Shown: positions 49,605 through 58,268 of the stretch, one piece after another
Position numbering within the stretch: the stretch's first letter is position 1
How the letters are laid out: every line of letters begins with the position of its first letter
DNA from: Allochromatium palmeri
Lineage (GTDB): Bacteria; Pseudomonadota; Gammaproteobacteria; Chromatiales; Chromatiaceae
Direction: 5' to 3'
Assembly (NCBI RefSeq): GCF_009720725.1
Contig: NZ_WNKT01000003.1
Location: 117,894 to 181,893, forward strand
DNA: 64,000 nucleotides
Notes under the pieces: generated by a model
Told to the model about the DNA's origin: nothing
Databases searched by the model: none
Seen by the model: the letters and a program-made list of their open reading frames with translations, nothing else
Position numbers and translations under genes: made by a program

Positions 49605-51812
49605 ATGTCCGATCATCTGTTCTTTGCCTCCGCCCCCAAGCACATGGGCAGCCTGCTCGCCGAGGAGCTGACCCGACTCGGGATGGCGGGGGCCGCCGAG
49701 ACGCGTGGCGGGGCGCGCTTCTCGGGCCGGATCGAGGACGGCTATCGCGCCTGTCTCTGGTCGCGGATCGCTAACCGCATCCTGCTGCCGCTCGCGCAAG
49801 TGTCGCTGAACGGCCCGGATGAGATCCACGACAGCGCACTGGAGATTCCCTGGGAAGACCATCTGACACCGGATCGCACCTTCGCCATCCAGTTTGACGG
49901 CGCACTCCAGGGCGTCACCAACCCGCATTTCGCCATCCTCCAGGTCAAGGACGCCATCGCCGATCGCTTCAACCAGCTCTACGGGCGGCGTCCGAGCGTC
50001 GATCCCGAGTGTCCGGATCTGCGCATCCATCTCTATGGGCAGCGCGACAACCTGTCTTTCAGTCTGGATTTCTCAGGCGACTCGCTCCATCAGCGCGGCT
50101 ATCGCGAGGCCGGTTCCGCCGCGCCGCTAAAGGAAAATCTGGCCGCCGCGCTGCTGCTACGCGCCGGCTGGTCCGAGATCGCCGCTGAGGGCGGCGCCCT
50201 GCTCGACCCCATGTGCGGCTCGGGCACGCTCGTCATCGAGGGCGCACTGATCGCGGCTGACATCGCGCCCGGTCTCCTGCGCGAGCGCTTCGGCTTTCAC
50301 GGCTGGACCCAGCACGACGAGACGGCTTGGCAGCGGCTGCTCGCCGAGGCGCGTCTGCGCCGTACCGCCGGACTCAAGCGGCTCGGCGCGCTACGCGGCT
50401 ATGACGTCAACCCGAATGCCATCCGTACCTCACTGCATCATCTGGAGCGTGCCGGACTCGCCGGTCTGGCGCATTTCGAGCGTCGCGAGCTGTCTGACTG
50501 CTACCCCGGACGTGAAGAGGACGAGGGACTGGTGATCGTCAATCCGCCCTATGGTGAGCGGCTCGGCGCCGATGAAGATCTGACCCAGCTCTATGCGCGT
50601 CTCGGCTCGGTGCTCAAGGAGCGGTTCGTCGGCTGGCGCGCGGCGGTCTTCACCTCCAACCCCGAGCTGGGCAAGAGCCTGGGATTGCGGGCGACACGGA
50701 TGCACAGTCTCTACAACGGTCCGATCGAATGCCGCTTGCTGAGCTTCCAGATCGAGCCGCGTTATTTCGTCAGTCATCTGCCGCGCCCGCTGCCGCCGGA
50801 AGAGCGCAGTCCGGGCGCGACCATGCTCGCCAACCGGCTGGTAAAAAACCTCAAGGCCCTGCGTAAATGGCGCCAGAGCGAGGGCATCGACTGTCTGCGG
50901 ATCTATGACGCCGATCTGCCCGAATACGCTCTGGCCATCGATCTCTACGAGGGCGAGCGGCGCTGGGTGCATGTCCAGGAATACGCCGCGCCGCCGAGCG
51001 TCGATCCCAAGCGCGCGCGCCAGCGGCTGCGCGAAGCGCTGGGGCTGATCCCCGAGGTGCTCGATGTCCCCGGTGAGCAGGTGTTCCTCAAGGTGCGCCG
51101 TCAGCAGAAGGGCCGCGCCCAGTACGAGCGGCTGGCCGAGACCGGGCGCTTCCACGAGGTCTCGGAATACGGTCTCAGGTTCCTGGTCAACTTCGAGGAC
51201 TATCTGGACACCGGGCTGTTTCTCGATCATCGCGACGTGCGACGGCTGATCGGCTCGCTGTCGGCCGGGAAGCGGTTTCTGAACCTCTTCGCCTACACGG
51301 GCACGGCGACCGTGCAGGCGGCCAAGGGCGGCGCGACCTCGACCACTACGGTTGATCTGTCACGCACCTATCTCGAATGGGCCGGGCGCAATCTGGAACT
51401 CAATGACATTCAGGGACCGAATCATCAACTGATCCAGGCCGACTGTCTGCGCTGGATCGAATCGATGTTCGGCCAGCGCCGCTTCGATCTGATCTTTCTC
51501 GACCCGCCGAGCTTTTCGACCTCCAAGCGCATGCAGGGCACGCTCGACATCCAGCGCGATCATGTCGACATCATCCAGGCGACCATGCGCCTGCTCGAAC
51601 CCGGTGGGCAACTGATCTTCTCGAACAATCTGCGCCGTTTCCGGATCGATCTGGACGGCTTAGCGCCTTTCGAAGTCAGCGACATCAGCGCCCAGACTCT
51701 GCCGCGCGACTTCGCCCGCAATCCGCGGATCCACAACTGCTGGGTGATCCAGCATCCGGAGTCCCAGTCCAGCCGGGAGGATCGAAGCGACGACGAGGCC
51801 ATCCATGCTTGA
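49605..51812 (+). CDS. rlmL: Bifunctional 23S rRNA (guanine) methyltransferase RlmKL
   Basis: A 735-residue fusion that methylates 23S rRNA at G2445 (RlmL) and G2069 (RlmK) in E. coli terms. A THUMP domain occupies about 50-150; the RlmL methyltransferase has LLDPMCGSGTLVIEGALIA and VIVNPPYGERLG; the RlmK half has LNLFAYTGTATVQAAKGG and FLDPPSFSTSKRM. I start at MSDHLFFASAPKHMGSLLAE; an in-frame ATG 18 codons earlier adds non-family sequence. It overlaps ccmA by eight bases, so it may be expressed with the ccm genes. Confidence 0.94.
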   Translation: MSDHLFFASAPKHMGSLLAEELTRLGMAGAAETRGGARFSGRIEDGYRACLWSRIANRILLPLAQVSLNGPDEIHDSALEIPWEDHLTPDRTFAIQFDGALQGVTNPHFAILQVKDAIADRFNQLYGRRPSVDPECPDLRIHLYGQRDNLSFSLDFSGDSLHQRGYREAGSAAPLKENLAAALLLRAGWSEIAAEGGALLDPMCGSGTLVIEGALIAADIAPGLLRERFGFHGWTQHDETAWQRLLAEARLRRTAGLKRLGALRGYDVNPNAIRTSLHHLERAGLAGLAHFERRELSDCYPGREEDEGLVIVNPPYGERLGADEDLTQLYARLGSVLKERFVGWRAAVFTSNPELGKSLGLRATRMHSLYNGPIECRLLSFQIEPRYFVSHLPRPLPPEERSPGATMLANRLVKNLKALRKWRQSEGIDCLRIYDADLPEYALAIDLYEGERRWVHVQEYAAPPSVDPKRARQRLREALGLIPEVLDVPGEQVFLKVRRQQKGRAQYERLAETGRFHEVSEYGLRFLVNFEDYLDTGLFLDHRDVRRLIGSLSAGKRFLNLFAYTGTATVQAAKGGATSTTTVDLSRTYLEWAGRNLELNDIQGPNHQLIQADCLRWIESMFGQRRFDLIFLDPPSFSTSKRMQGTLDIQRDHVDIIQATMRLLEPGGQLIFSNNLRRFRIDLDGLAPFEVSDISAQTLPRDFARNPRIHNCWVIQHPESQSSREDRSDDEAIHA

Positions 51813-52422
51813 GATCGCGGACCTGGAATGCCGGCGCGGTGATCGGCGGCTGTTCAGCGGTCTGAATCTGACGCTGGAGCCTGGAACCCTGCTCCATGTG
51901 CGCGGTCGCAACGGCAGCGGCAAGACCACGCTGTTGCGAACCTTGTGCGGACTCTTCACCCCGGATGCGGGCGAGGTGCGCTGGCGCGGTGAGTCGATCC
52001 GCGCCCTGGCCGAGGACTATCGGCGCGAGCTGCTCTATTTCGGCCATCTCAACGGCATCAAGTCCGATCTGACCGGGATCGAGAATCTGTCGATTGCGGC
52101 GCAGCTTGACGGCGATCCGGTCGGGATCGATGACGTCTGGCAGGCGCTTGCGCGCATTGGACTGCGCGGCTTCGAAGATCTGCCCACACGGATGCTCTCG
52201 CAGGGACAGAAGAAGCGCGTGGCTCTGGCCCGGCTCATTCTCAGTCGCGCCCGACTCTGGGTGTTGGATGAGCCATTTACGGCGCTCGATGTCGAGGCCG
52301 TGGCCCTGCTCCAGGGACTGATCGCCGAGCATGTGGCCGGCGGCGGACTGGCGGTCCTGACCACACACCAGGAGGTGCCGCTGACCTCGGGCCAGGTCGC
52401 CCGTCTGGATTTGGGAGACTGA
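51805..52422 (+). CDS. ccmA: Haem exporter ATP-binding protein CcmA
   Basis: A 205-residue ABC ATPase of cytochrome c maturation system I. Walker A is GRNGSGKTTLL, the signature LSQGQKKRVALARLIL, Walker B LWVLDEPFTALD, and the switch His is in LTTHQEV. With CcmB and CcmC/D it releases haem-loaded CcmE. First of the ccmABCDEFGHI order, which here is interrupted after ccmB. Confidence 0.96.
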   Translation: MLEIADLECRRGDRRLFSGLNLTLEPGTLLHVRGRNGSGKTTLLRTLCGLFTPDAGEVRWRGESIRALAEDYRRELLYFGHLNGIKSDLTGIENLSIAAQLDGDPVGIDDVWQALARIGLRGFEDLPTRMLSQGQKKRVALARLILSRARLWVLDEPFTALDVEAVALLQGLIAEHVAGGGLAVLTTHQEVPLTSGQVARLDLGD

Positions 52423-52429
52423 CGCCATC

Positions 52430-53101
52430 ATGTGGGCTGTATTCTGGTGTGTCCTCAAGCGCGATCTGCTGCTGGCCATGCGGCGACGGACCGATGCGCT
52501 GACGACGCTGTTCTTTTTTATCATCGTGGTCAGTCTATTTCCGCTCGGGGTCGGCACCGAGCGTCAGGTGTTGCAGATCCTGGGACCGGGTGTGGTCTGG
52601 GTCGCGGCACTGCTGGCCTCGATGCTGGCGCTGGAGCGGCTGTTCGCGGCGGACTATGAGGATGGAACGCTGGAGCAGATGCTCCTGACCGCCCAGCCGC
52701 TGTCGCTGCTGGTGCTGGCCAAGGTCGGTGCGCACTGGCTGCTGACGGGTCTGCCGCTGGTGCTGATCGCCCCGCTGGTTGGGATGCAGTACCATCTGAC
52801 GGACACGCAGATCGGGATCATGATGCTGTCGCTCGCACTCGGCACGCCGATCCTGAGTCTGATCGGGGCCATCGGCGCGGCGCTGACGCTCGGACTGCGC
52901 GGCGGCGGCATCCTGCTCTCGCTCTTGATTCTGCCGCTCTATATTCCGGTGCTGGTCTATGGCGCCGGCGCGGTCGAGGTCAGCCGTATCGCGCTCACCG
53001 ACACCGAACCCTATCTGATGCTACTGGGGGCCTTTCTGCTCGCAGCCCTGACACTAGCGCCACTGGCCTCAGCGGCGGCGCTCAAGATTTCGCTGGAATG
53101 A
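52430..53101 (+). CDS. ccmB: Haem exporter permease CcmB
   Basis: A 223-residue, six-helix membrane protein. FWCVLKRDLLLAMRRRTDAL at the start and GTLEQMLLTAQPLSLLVLAK in the first loop are CcmB features. It forms an ABC complex with CcmA. It ends 22 bases before an inserted PIN-domain gene rather than running into ccmC. Confidence 0.95.
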   Translation: MWAVFWCVLKRDLLLAMRRRTDALTTLFFFIIVVSLFPLGVGTERQVLQILGPGVVWVAALLASMLALERLFAADYEDGTLEQMLLTAQPLSLLVLAKVGAHWLLTGLPLVLIAPLVGMQYHLTDTQIGIMMLSLALGTPILSLIGAIGAALTLGLRGGGILLSLLILPLYIPVLVYGAGAVEVSRIALTDTEPYLMLLGAFLLAALTLAPLASAAALKISLE

Positions 53102-53123
53102 GCTGAATTTTAAGTTAAACGCC

Positions 53124-53600
53124 GTGCCTCAGTCCGTCTATATTGAATCCTCCGTCATCAGCTACTTGGTCGCCCGATCGAGTCGTGATGTCGTGGTGGC
53201 GGCACGCCAAGCGATCACCGAGATCTGGTGGAAACAGCATCGCGCCGACTTCGATCTCTATGTCTCCGCACTTGTATTTCAGGAAATCAGGCGCGGCGAC
53301 GCTGAAGCAGCGGCAAGACGCCAGAAGGTGATCGAAGCGATCCCAATGCTCGCGATTTCACCCGAAGCCCGAATGCTGGCCGAGGATCTGCTGACGCAAG
53401 GTGCGATTCCCAAGAACAGTGAGGAAGATGCCCTGCATATCGGCATCGCCGCAGCGGGCGGTATCGAGTTCTTGCTGACCTGGAATTTCAAGCACATCAA
53501 CAACGCACAAACCAAAGAGACGATCACAACCGTGATCGAGTCCCACGGTTTTGCCTGCCCTATCTTGTGCTCACCGGAAGAACTGGGAGCGGAAATATGA
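53124..53600 (+). CDS. PIN-domain protein (VapC-like), inside the ccm operon
   Basis: A 158-residue PIN-fold protein: VYIESSVISYLVARSSRD (first acidic residue Glu rather than Asp), LYVSALVFQEIRRGD, NSEEDALHIGIAAAGGIEFL and LTWNFKHINNA. The conserved acidic residues for Mg2+-dependent RNase activity are kept. The start is GTG and no good ribosome binding site precedes it. It lies between ccmB and ccmC on the same strand, and its stop overlaps the next small gene by four bases, as toxin-antitoxin pairs do. Toxin activity is an inference from the family. Confidence 0.85.
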   Translation: MPQSVYIESSVISYLVARSSRDVVVAARQAITEIWWKQHRADFDLYVSALVFQEIRRGDAEAAARRQKVIEAIPMLAISPEARMLAEDLLTQGAIPKNSEEDALHIGIAAAGGIEFLLTWNFKHINNAQTKETITTVIESHGFACPILCSPEELGAEI

Positions 53601-53818
53601 ACGAAGACCCCATCGTTGCCGAGATTCGTCGCTATCGCGCCGAGCACGCGGAACACTATGGCCATGATCTTGGCCGAATCTGTGAGGCACTGAAAGTCGT
53701 CGAGCTGGACTCGCCCGGAACAGTCGTTGTGCGCCGGCCACGTCTGCTCTCCAAAGTGCGACCGGCGGCTGCCACGCCTCATTTGACTCAACCTCAAGCC
53801 CCGAATCAAACCCAATGA
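53597..53818 (+). CDS. Small partner (putative antitoxin) of the PIN protein
   Basis: A 73-residue protein starting MNEDPIVAEIRRYRAEHAEH with HDLGRICEALKVVELDSPGT. I know this short helical pattern from genes next to PIN proteins, usually annotated as hypothetical. The last 25 residues are Pro/Thr/Gln-rich and look disordered. Its ATG overlaps the PIN stop, and its own stop overlaps the ccmC ATG by four bases, so it is wired into translation of the ccm operon. Confidence 0.75.
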   Translation: MNEDPIVAEIRRYRAEHAEHYGHDLGRICEALKVVELDSPGTVVVRRPRLLSKVRPAAATPHLTQPQAPNQTQ

Positions 53819-54573
53819 CCCTGAACTGGTTCAAATTCGCTTCGCCCGCGACCTTCTATCCGCTCGCGGGCCGTCTCACACGCCCCTTCTGGATTCTGAC
53901 CGGCGTGCTGCTCGTAATCGGTCTCTACTGGGGCTTTTTCCAGACGCCCGATCAGCTTGGCGGCAACAATGCACAGAAGGAGTATTACCGCATCATCTTC
54001 ATCCATGTGCCGGCGGCCTGGATGTCGATGTGGCTCTATATCGTGATGGTGTTCTGGGCGGCGATCGGGCTGGTGTTCAACACCCGGCTGTCGTTCATGA
54101 TGGCCAACGCGGTGGCGCCGACCGGCGCGGTCTTCACCTTCCTCGCACTCTGGACCGGCGCCTTCTGGGGCCGTCCGAGCTGGGGCACCTATTGGGACTG
54201 GGATCCGCGCCTGACCTCGGAACTGGTGCTCTTTTTCATGTATGTCGGCTATATCGCGCTGCACTCGGCAATCGACGACATCCGCCGCGCCGATCGCGCC
54301 TCGGCGCTGCTGGCGATCGTCGGTCTGGTCATGGTCCCGGTCATCTACTGGTCGATCAACTGCCCCGACCCGACCCAGTGCGCGGCCCTGCATCAACGCT
54401 CGGGGCTGGGTAAGATCGATGGCCATATCCTGTTTTCGATGCTGACCATGACGCTGGCGTTCTGGATGTATGCGTTCGCGACCGGCTTCATGCGGTTGCG
54501 CTCGATCATCCTCACGCGCGAAGCTGAAGCGAGCTGGGTTCAAGAGTTGGTAAGCCGGGAGCAACCACGATGA
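53815..54573 (+). CDS. ccmC: Haem handling protein CcmC
   Basis: A 252-residue, six-helix membrane protein that presents haem to CcmE. The Trp-rich periplasmic motif is RPSWGTYWDWDPRLTSELVL; haem-ligand His residues are in IIFIHVPAAWMSMWLY and YVGYIALHSAIDD. The ATG overlaps the stop of the small PIN partner, so its translation depends on, or is adapted to, the inserted pair. It overlaps ccmD by four bases. Confidence 0.96.
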   Translation: MTLNWFKFASPATFYPLAGRLTRPFWILTGVLLVIGLYWGFFQTPDQLGGNNAQKEYYRIIFIHVPAAWMSMWLYIVMVFWAAIGLVFNTRLSFMMANAVAPTGAVFTFLALWTGAFWGRPSWGTYWDWDPRLTSELVLFFMYVGYIALHSAIDDIRRADRASALLAIVGLVMVPVIYWSINCPDPTQCAALHQRSGLGKIDGHILFSMLTMTLAFWMYAFATGFMRLRSIILTREAEASWVQELVSREQPR

Positions 54574-54740
54574 GCGATTTCTTTTCTCAGGGCGGTTATG
54601 CCTTCTTCGTCTGGGGCGCCTACGGCATGGTGGCGCTCGCCTTGGTGGCCGAGGTGCTGCAATTGCGTCTCCAGCATCGAACCATTTTGGCGCGATTGGG
54701 TCGATTGGCCCGACTGTCCCAAACCTCGCGTCCGGAGTGA
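54570..54740 (+). CDS. ccmD: Haem exporter small protein CcmD
   Basis: A 56-residue single-helix membrane protein: FFSQGGYAFFVWGAYGMVAL then a Leu/Arg-rich cytoplasmic tail. It fits CcmD in size, position and the aromatic motif before the helix. CcmD helps release haem-CcmE. It overlaps ccmC by four bases and ends nine bases before ccmE. Confidence 0.92.
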   Translation: MSDFFSQGGYAFFVWGAYGMVALALVAEVLQLRLQHRTILARLGRLARLSQTSRPE

Positions 54741-54749
54741 AATTTCGAC

Positions 54750-55226
54750 ATGAAAGCACGACAGAAACGGCTGGCCTTCGTCGGTCTGGCGATCCTGGGG
54801 ATCGGCGCGGCCTCGACCCTGGCCATCACGGCCCTCAAGAGCAATCTTTCTTACTTCTTCAGCCCCTCGCAGGTGCTCGCCAACGAAGCGCCGGCTGATC
54901 ACGTCTTCCGGCTCGGCGGACTGGTGCGCGAGGGGACGCTCCAGCGTCAGGACGATGGACTGCTGGTCCATTTCGATGTGACCGACAACGCCTCGACCGT
55001 CAAGGTTGCCTACTCGGGCATCCTGCCGGATCTCTTCAAGGAAGGAACCGGCGTGGTCGCCAAGGGCCGGCTGGGGCCGGATGGCGTGTTCCAGGCCGAA
55101 GAAGTCCTGGCCAAGCATGATGAGGAATACATGCCGCCCGAGGTTGCCAGTACGCTCCAGACCGCCCATGCCGAGGGCGTGACCAACGCCGCCGCCAACC
55201 AAACCAACAGCGGAGTGGCCAACTGA
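54750..55226 (+). CDS. ccmE: Haem chaperone CcmE
   Basis: A 158-residue protein with an N-terminal anchor (about 8-28) and an OB-fold periplasmic domain. The covalent haem-binding His is in VLAKHDEEYMPPEVA, with the Tyr that coordinates haem four residues later. FRLGGLVREGTLQRQ is also typical. It carries haem from CcmC to CcmF/H. It shares one base with ccmF. Confidence 0.96.
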   Translation: MKARQKRLAFVGLAILGIGAASTLAITALKSNLSYFFSPSQVLANEAPADHVFRLGGLVREGTLQRQDDGLLVHFDVTDNASTVKVAYSGILPDLFKEGTGVVAKGRLGPDGVFQAEEVLAKHDEEYMPPEVASTLQTAHAEGVTNAAANQTNSGVAN

Positions 55227-57211
55227 TGGCGCCTGAACTCGGTCATTTCGCCTTGCTGCTGGCCCTGATGCTGACACTGGTCCAGGCCAGTGTGCCCCTG
55301 ATCGGCAGCTTCACCGGCAACCGCTCCTGGATGGCCATGGCGCGTCCGCTGGCCTGGGGTCAACTCACCTTCATCGGCGTCGCCTTTCTTTGTCTGCTGA
55401 TCGCCTTCCTGGACGACGACTTCTCGGTCCTCTATGTCGCGTCCAATTCCAATACCCTGATGCCGACGCTTTACAAGATCTCGGCCATCTGGGGCGCGCA
55501 CGAAGGCTCGCTGCTGCTGTGGGTGCTGATGCTCGCCGGCTGGGGCGCGGCGGTCGCGCAGTTCAGCCGCAACCTGCCGCTGCCGATGATCGCACGCGTC
55601 ATCTCGGTGCAGGCGATGATCGCTATCGGCTTCCTGCTGTTCACGCTGCTGACCTCCAACCCGTTCGACCGCATCTTCCCGGCGCCGCTCGAAGGGCGTG
55701 ATCTCAATCCGCTCTTGCAGGATCCGGGACTGGCCATCCATCCGCCGATGCTCTACATGGGCTATGTCGGCTTCTCGGTCGCCTTTGCCTTTGCCATCGC
55801 CGCGCTGATCGGTGGCAAGCTCGATGCGGCCTGGGCGCGCTGGTCGCGGCCCTGGACCACGGTCGCCTGGGTGTTCCTGACCATCGGCATCGCGCTCGGC
55901 TCCTGGTGGGCCTACTACGAACTGGGCTGGGGCGGCTGGTGGTTCTGGGATCCGGTCGAGAACGCCTCCTTCATGCCCTGGCTGGTCGGCACGGCGCTGA
56001 TGCACTCGCTGGCTGTGACCGAGAAGCGCGCGGCCTTCAAGAACTGGACGGTGCTGCTGGCGATCTCGACCTTCTCGCTGTCGCTGCTCGGCACCTTCCT
56101 GGTGCGCTCGGGCGTGCTGACCTCGGTTCATGCCTTCGCCACCGATCCGACGCGCGGCAGCTTCATCCTGCTGTTCCTGTGCGTGGTCATCGGCGGCTCG
56201 CTGGCACTCTATGCCTGGCGCGCGCCGAGCATCTCGGGCGGCGGGCGCTTCGATCTGCTCTCGCGCGAAACCTTCCTGCTCATCAACAACCTGCTGCTCG
56301 CTACCCTGGCGGTGCTGGTGCTGTTCGGCACCCTGGCCCCGCTGATCTACGAAGCCGCGGGCTGGGGCAAGATTTCGGTCGGCTTCCCCTGGTTCAACAA
56401 GATGTTTGTCGCCTTGTCGCCGCTGCTGATCCTGGCTACAGCCATCGGGCCGCATGTGCACTGGAAGCACGACGAAGCCTGGCGTCTGGTGCGCGCGCTC
56501 TGGATCGCGCTGGCGCTGGGGATCGCGGCCTTCGTGGTCACGGGGTTGTCAGTCGTTTCAGAGGGGCACCTGGCGGTCGGCTTCGGTGTCGGCATGTCCG
56601 TGTGGCTGGTGGCGTCGCATCTGCTGAGCCTGTTCGACCGGCTCAAGCACAAGGGCGGACTGCGCGGTCTCAAGACCGATTTCCTGGGCAACAGTCGCGG
56701 CTATTACGGCATGTGGCTGGCGCACATGGGGCTGGCGGTCTTCATCGTCGGCGTCACCATGGTCTCGGTCTACGGTGAGGAAACCGACGTGCGCATGTCG
56801 CCCGGCACCAGTCACGACGCCTCGGGCTATCGCTTCCAGTTCAATGGCGTGACCGCCGTGCCCGGACCCAACTATCAGGCGTTCCGCGGCGATTTCGTGA
56901 TCTATCGCGGCGAGCGTGAGATTGCCCACCTCTATCCCGAGAAGCGCAACTATGTCTCGGGCGGCATGCCCATGACCGAAGCGGCCATCGACGCCGGTCT
57001 GCTGCGCGACATCTATATCTCGCTCGGCGAGCCGGTCGGCACCCAGGGCGACTGGGCCTTGCGGCTCTATTACAAACCCTATGTGCGCTGGATCTGGCTC
57101 GGCTGCATCCTGATGGCCATCGGCGGCACGCTTGCGGCGACCGATCGGCGTTATCGTACCGTCCGTCAGACCGCGACCGTTCCGTCCGGCGTCGCGCTCG
57201 CAAAGGCTTGA
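55226..57211 (+). CDS. ccmF: Cytochrome c haem lyase subunit CcmF
   Basis: A 661-residue, multi-spanning membrane protein (about 15 helices). The Trp-rich motif is WGGWWFWDPVENASFMPWL; haem-ligand His residues are around ISAIWGAHEGSLLLW and in the conserved loops near SGVLTSVHAFATDP and GPHVHWKHDEAW. It attaches haem to apocytochrome thiols together with CcmH and CcmI. It overlaps ccmE by one base and precedes ccmG. Confidence 0.96.
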   Translation: MAPELGHFALLLALMLTLVQASVPLIGSFTGNRSWMAMARPLAWGQLTFIGVAFLCLLIAFLDDDFSVLYVASNSNTLMPTLYKISAIWGAHEGSLLLWVLMLAGWGAAVAQFSRNLPLPMIARVISVQAMIAIGFLLFTLLTSNPFDRIFPAPLEGRDLNPLLQDPGLAIHPPMLYMGYVGFSVAFAFAIAALIGGKLDAAWARWSRPWTTVAWVFLTIGIALGSWWAYYELGWGGWWFWDPVENASFMPWLVGTALMHSLAVTEKRAAFKNWTVLLAISTFSLSLLGTFLVRSGVLTSVHAFATDPTRGSFILLFLCVVIGGSLALYAWRAPSISGGGRFDLLSRETFLLINNLLLATLAVLVLFGTLAPLIYEAAGWGKISVGFPWFNKMFVALSPLLILATAIGPHVHWKHDEAWRLVRALWIALALGIAAFVVTGLSVVSEGHLAVGFGVGMSVWLVASHLLSLFDRLKHKGGLRGLKTDFLGNSRGYYGMWLAHMGLAVFIVGVTMVSVYGEETDVRMSPGTSHDASGYRFQFNGVTAVPGPNYQAFRGDFVIYRGEREIAHLYPEKRNYVSGGMPMTEAAIDAGLLRDIYISLGEPVGTQGDWALRLYYKPYVRWIWLGCILMAIGGTLAATDRRYRTVRQTATVPSGVALAKA

Positions 57212-57224
57212 AGGGTCGATCATC

Positions 57225-57770
57225 ATGAACACATCCGCCAAACGCGCCCTTATCCCGCTCGGGATCTTCCTGGCTCTGGCCGCCCTGCTCTTCTACGGGC
57301 TGCAACTGGACCCGCGCAAGATCCCCTCGCCGCTGATCGACAAGCCGGCCCCTGAGTTCAGCTTGTCCGATCTCAAGGATCCCAACCAGACCCTGACCCG
57401 TGACATCCTCATCGGTCAGGTGTCGCTGGTGAACGTCTGGGCCTCCTGGTGTCCGTCCTGCCGTCAGGAACACTCAGAGCTCATGCGCATTGCGCGCGAG
57501 TACGGGGTGCAGGTAATCGGCTTCAACTGGAAGGACACCCGGCCCGAGGCACTGCAAATGCTCCAGCGCTATGGCGATCCCTATACGGTCTCCCTCTACG
57601 ACCCGGACAATCAGGCCGGGATCGATTGGGGCGTCTATGGCGCGCCCGAGACCTTCATCGTCGACGCCGAGGGCATCATCCGTCACAAACGGGTCGGGCC
57701 GATCGACGCCCAGGTCTGGGCCGAAGAGATCCAACCCATCGTTGAGCAGTATCGAAAGGGCAAGTCATGA
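57225..57770 (+). CDS. ccmG: Thiol:disulfide oxidoreductase CcmG/DsbE
   Basis: A 181-residue, membrane-anchored thioredoxin-like protein that reduces apocytochrome or CcmH cysteines. The active site is WASWCPSCRQEH; GAPETFIVDAEGIIRHKRVG contains the cis-Pro region. The start at MNTSAKRALIPLGIF follows AAGGG; an upstream in-frame start overlaps ccmF by 80 bases and is rejected. It overlaps ccmH by four bases. Confidence 0.95.
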   Translation: MNTSAKRALIPLGIFLALAALLFYGLQLDPRKIPSPLIDKPAPEFSLSDLKDPNQTLTRDILIGQVSLVNVWASWCPSCRQEHSELMRIAREYGVQVIGFNWKDTRPEALQMLQRYGDPYTVSLYDPDNQAGIDWGVYGAPETFIVDAEGIIRHKRVGPIDAQVWAEEIQPIVEQYRKGKS

Positions 57771-58258
57771 AGCGGCTATCCACTACGACCATCCTGGCGG
57801 CCTTGACCCTCAGCAGCGTCTTAATGACGACCCCGGCCCGCTCCTTCACCCTGGAAGAGTTCACCTTCGAAGATCCGGCGAGCACCCAGGAATTCCGCGA
57901 TCTCACCAGCAAGCTGCGCTGTCTGGTCTGCCAGAACGAATCGCTCGCCGGCTCGCAGGCCGGTGTCGCCCAGGATCTGCGCAAGGAGGTCTACCGCCTG
58001 ATGCAGGAAGGCAAGAGCCGTGAGGAGGTCATCGACTTCCTGGTCGCGCGCTATGGCGACTTCGTGCTCTATGAGCCGCCGCTCAAGCCCTCGACCCTGG
58101 TGCTCTGGTTCGGCCCCTTCCTGTTCGTCGGTTTCGGTGCCTATCTGCTCGCGCGCACGCTCCAGCGCAAGAAGGCCGAACCCGAACAGGATTTGAGCGA
58201 GGCCGAACGCGCCCGACTGCAACAGCTACTCGCCAAGACCGGCGACCAACACGACTGA
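57767..58258 (+). CDS. ccmH: Cytochrome c maturation protein CcmH
   Basis: A 163-residue precursor with a signal peptide, the redox motif LRCLVCQNESLAGSQA, a helical YGDFVLYEPPLKPST stretch, one membrane helix (about 105-125) and a short charged tail. It presents reduced apocytochrome to CcmF. The separate small CcmH with separate CcmI is the split arrangement, unlike the fused E. coli CcmH. Confidence 0.95.
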   Translation: MKRLSTTTILAALTLSSVLMTTPARSFTLEEFTFEDPASTQEFRDLTSKLRCLVCQNESLAGSQAGVAQDLRKEVYRLMQEGKSREEVIDFLVARYGDFVLYEPPLKPSTLVLWFGPFLFVGFGAYLLARTLQRKKAEPEQDLSEAERARLQQLLAKTGDQHD

Positions 58259-58268
58259 CTCGAACCCC

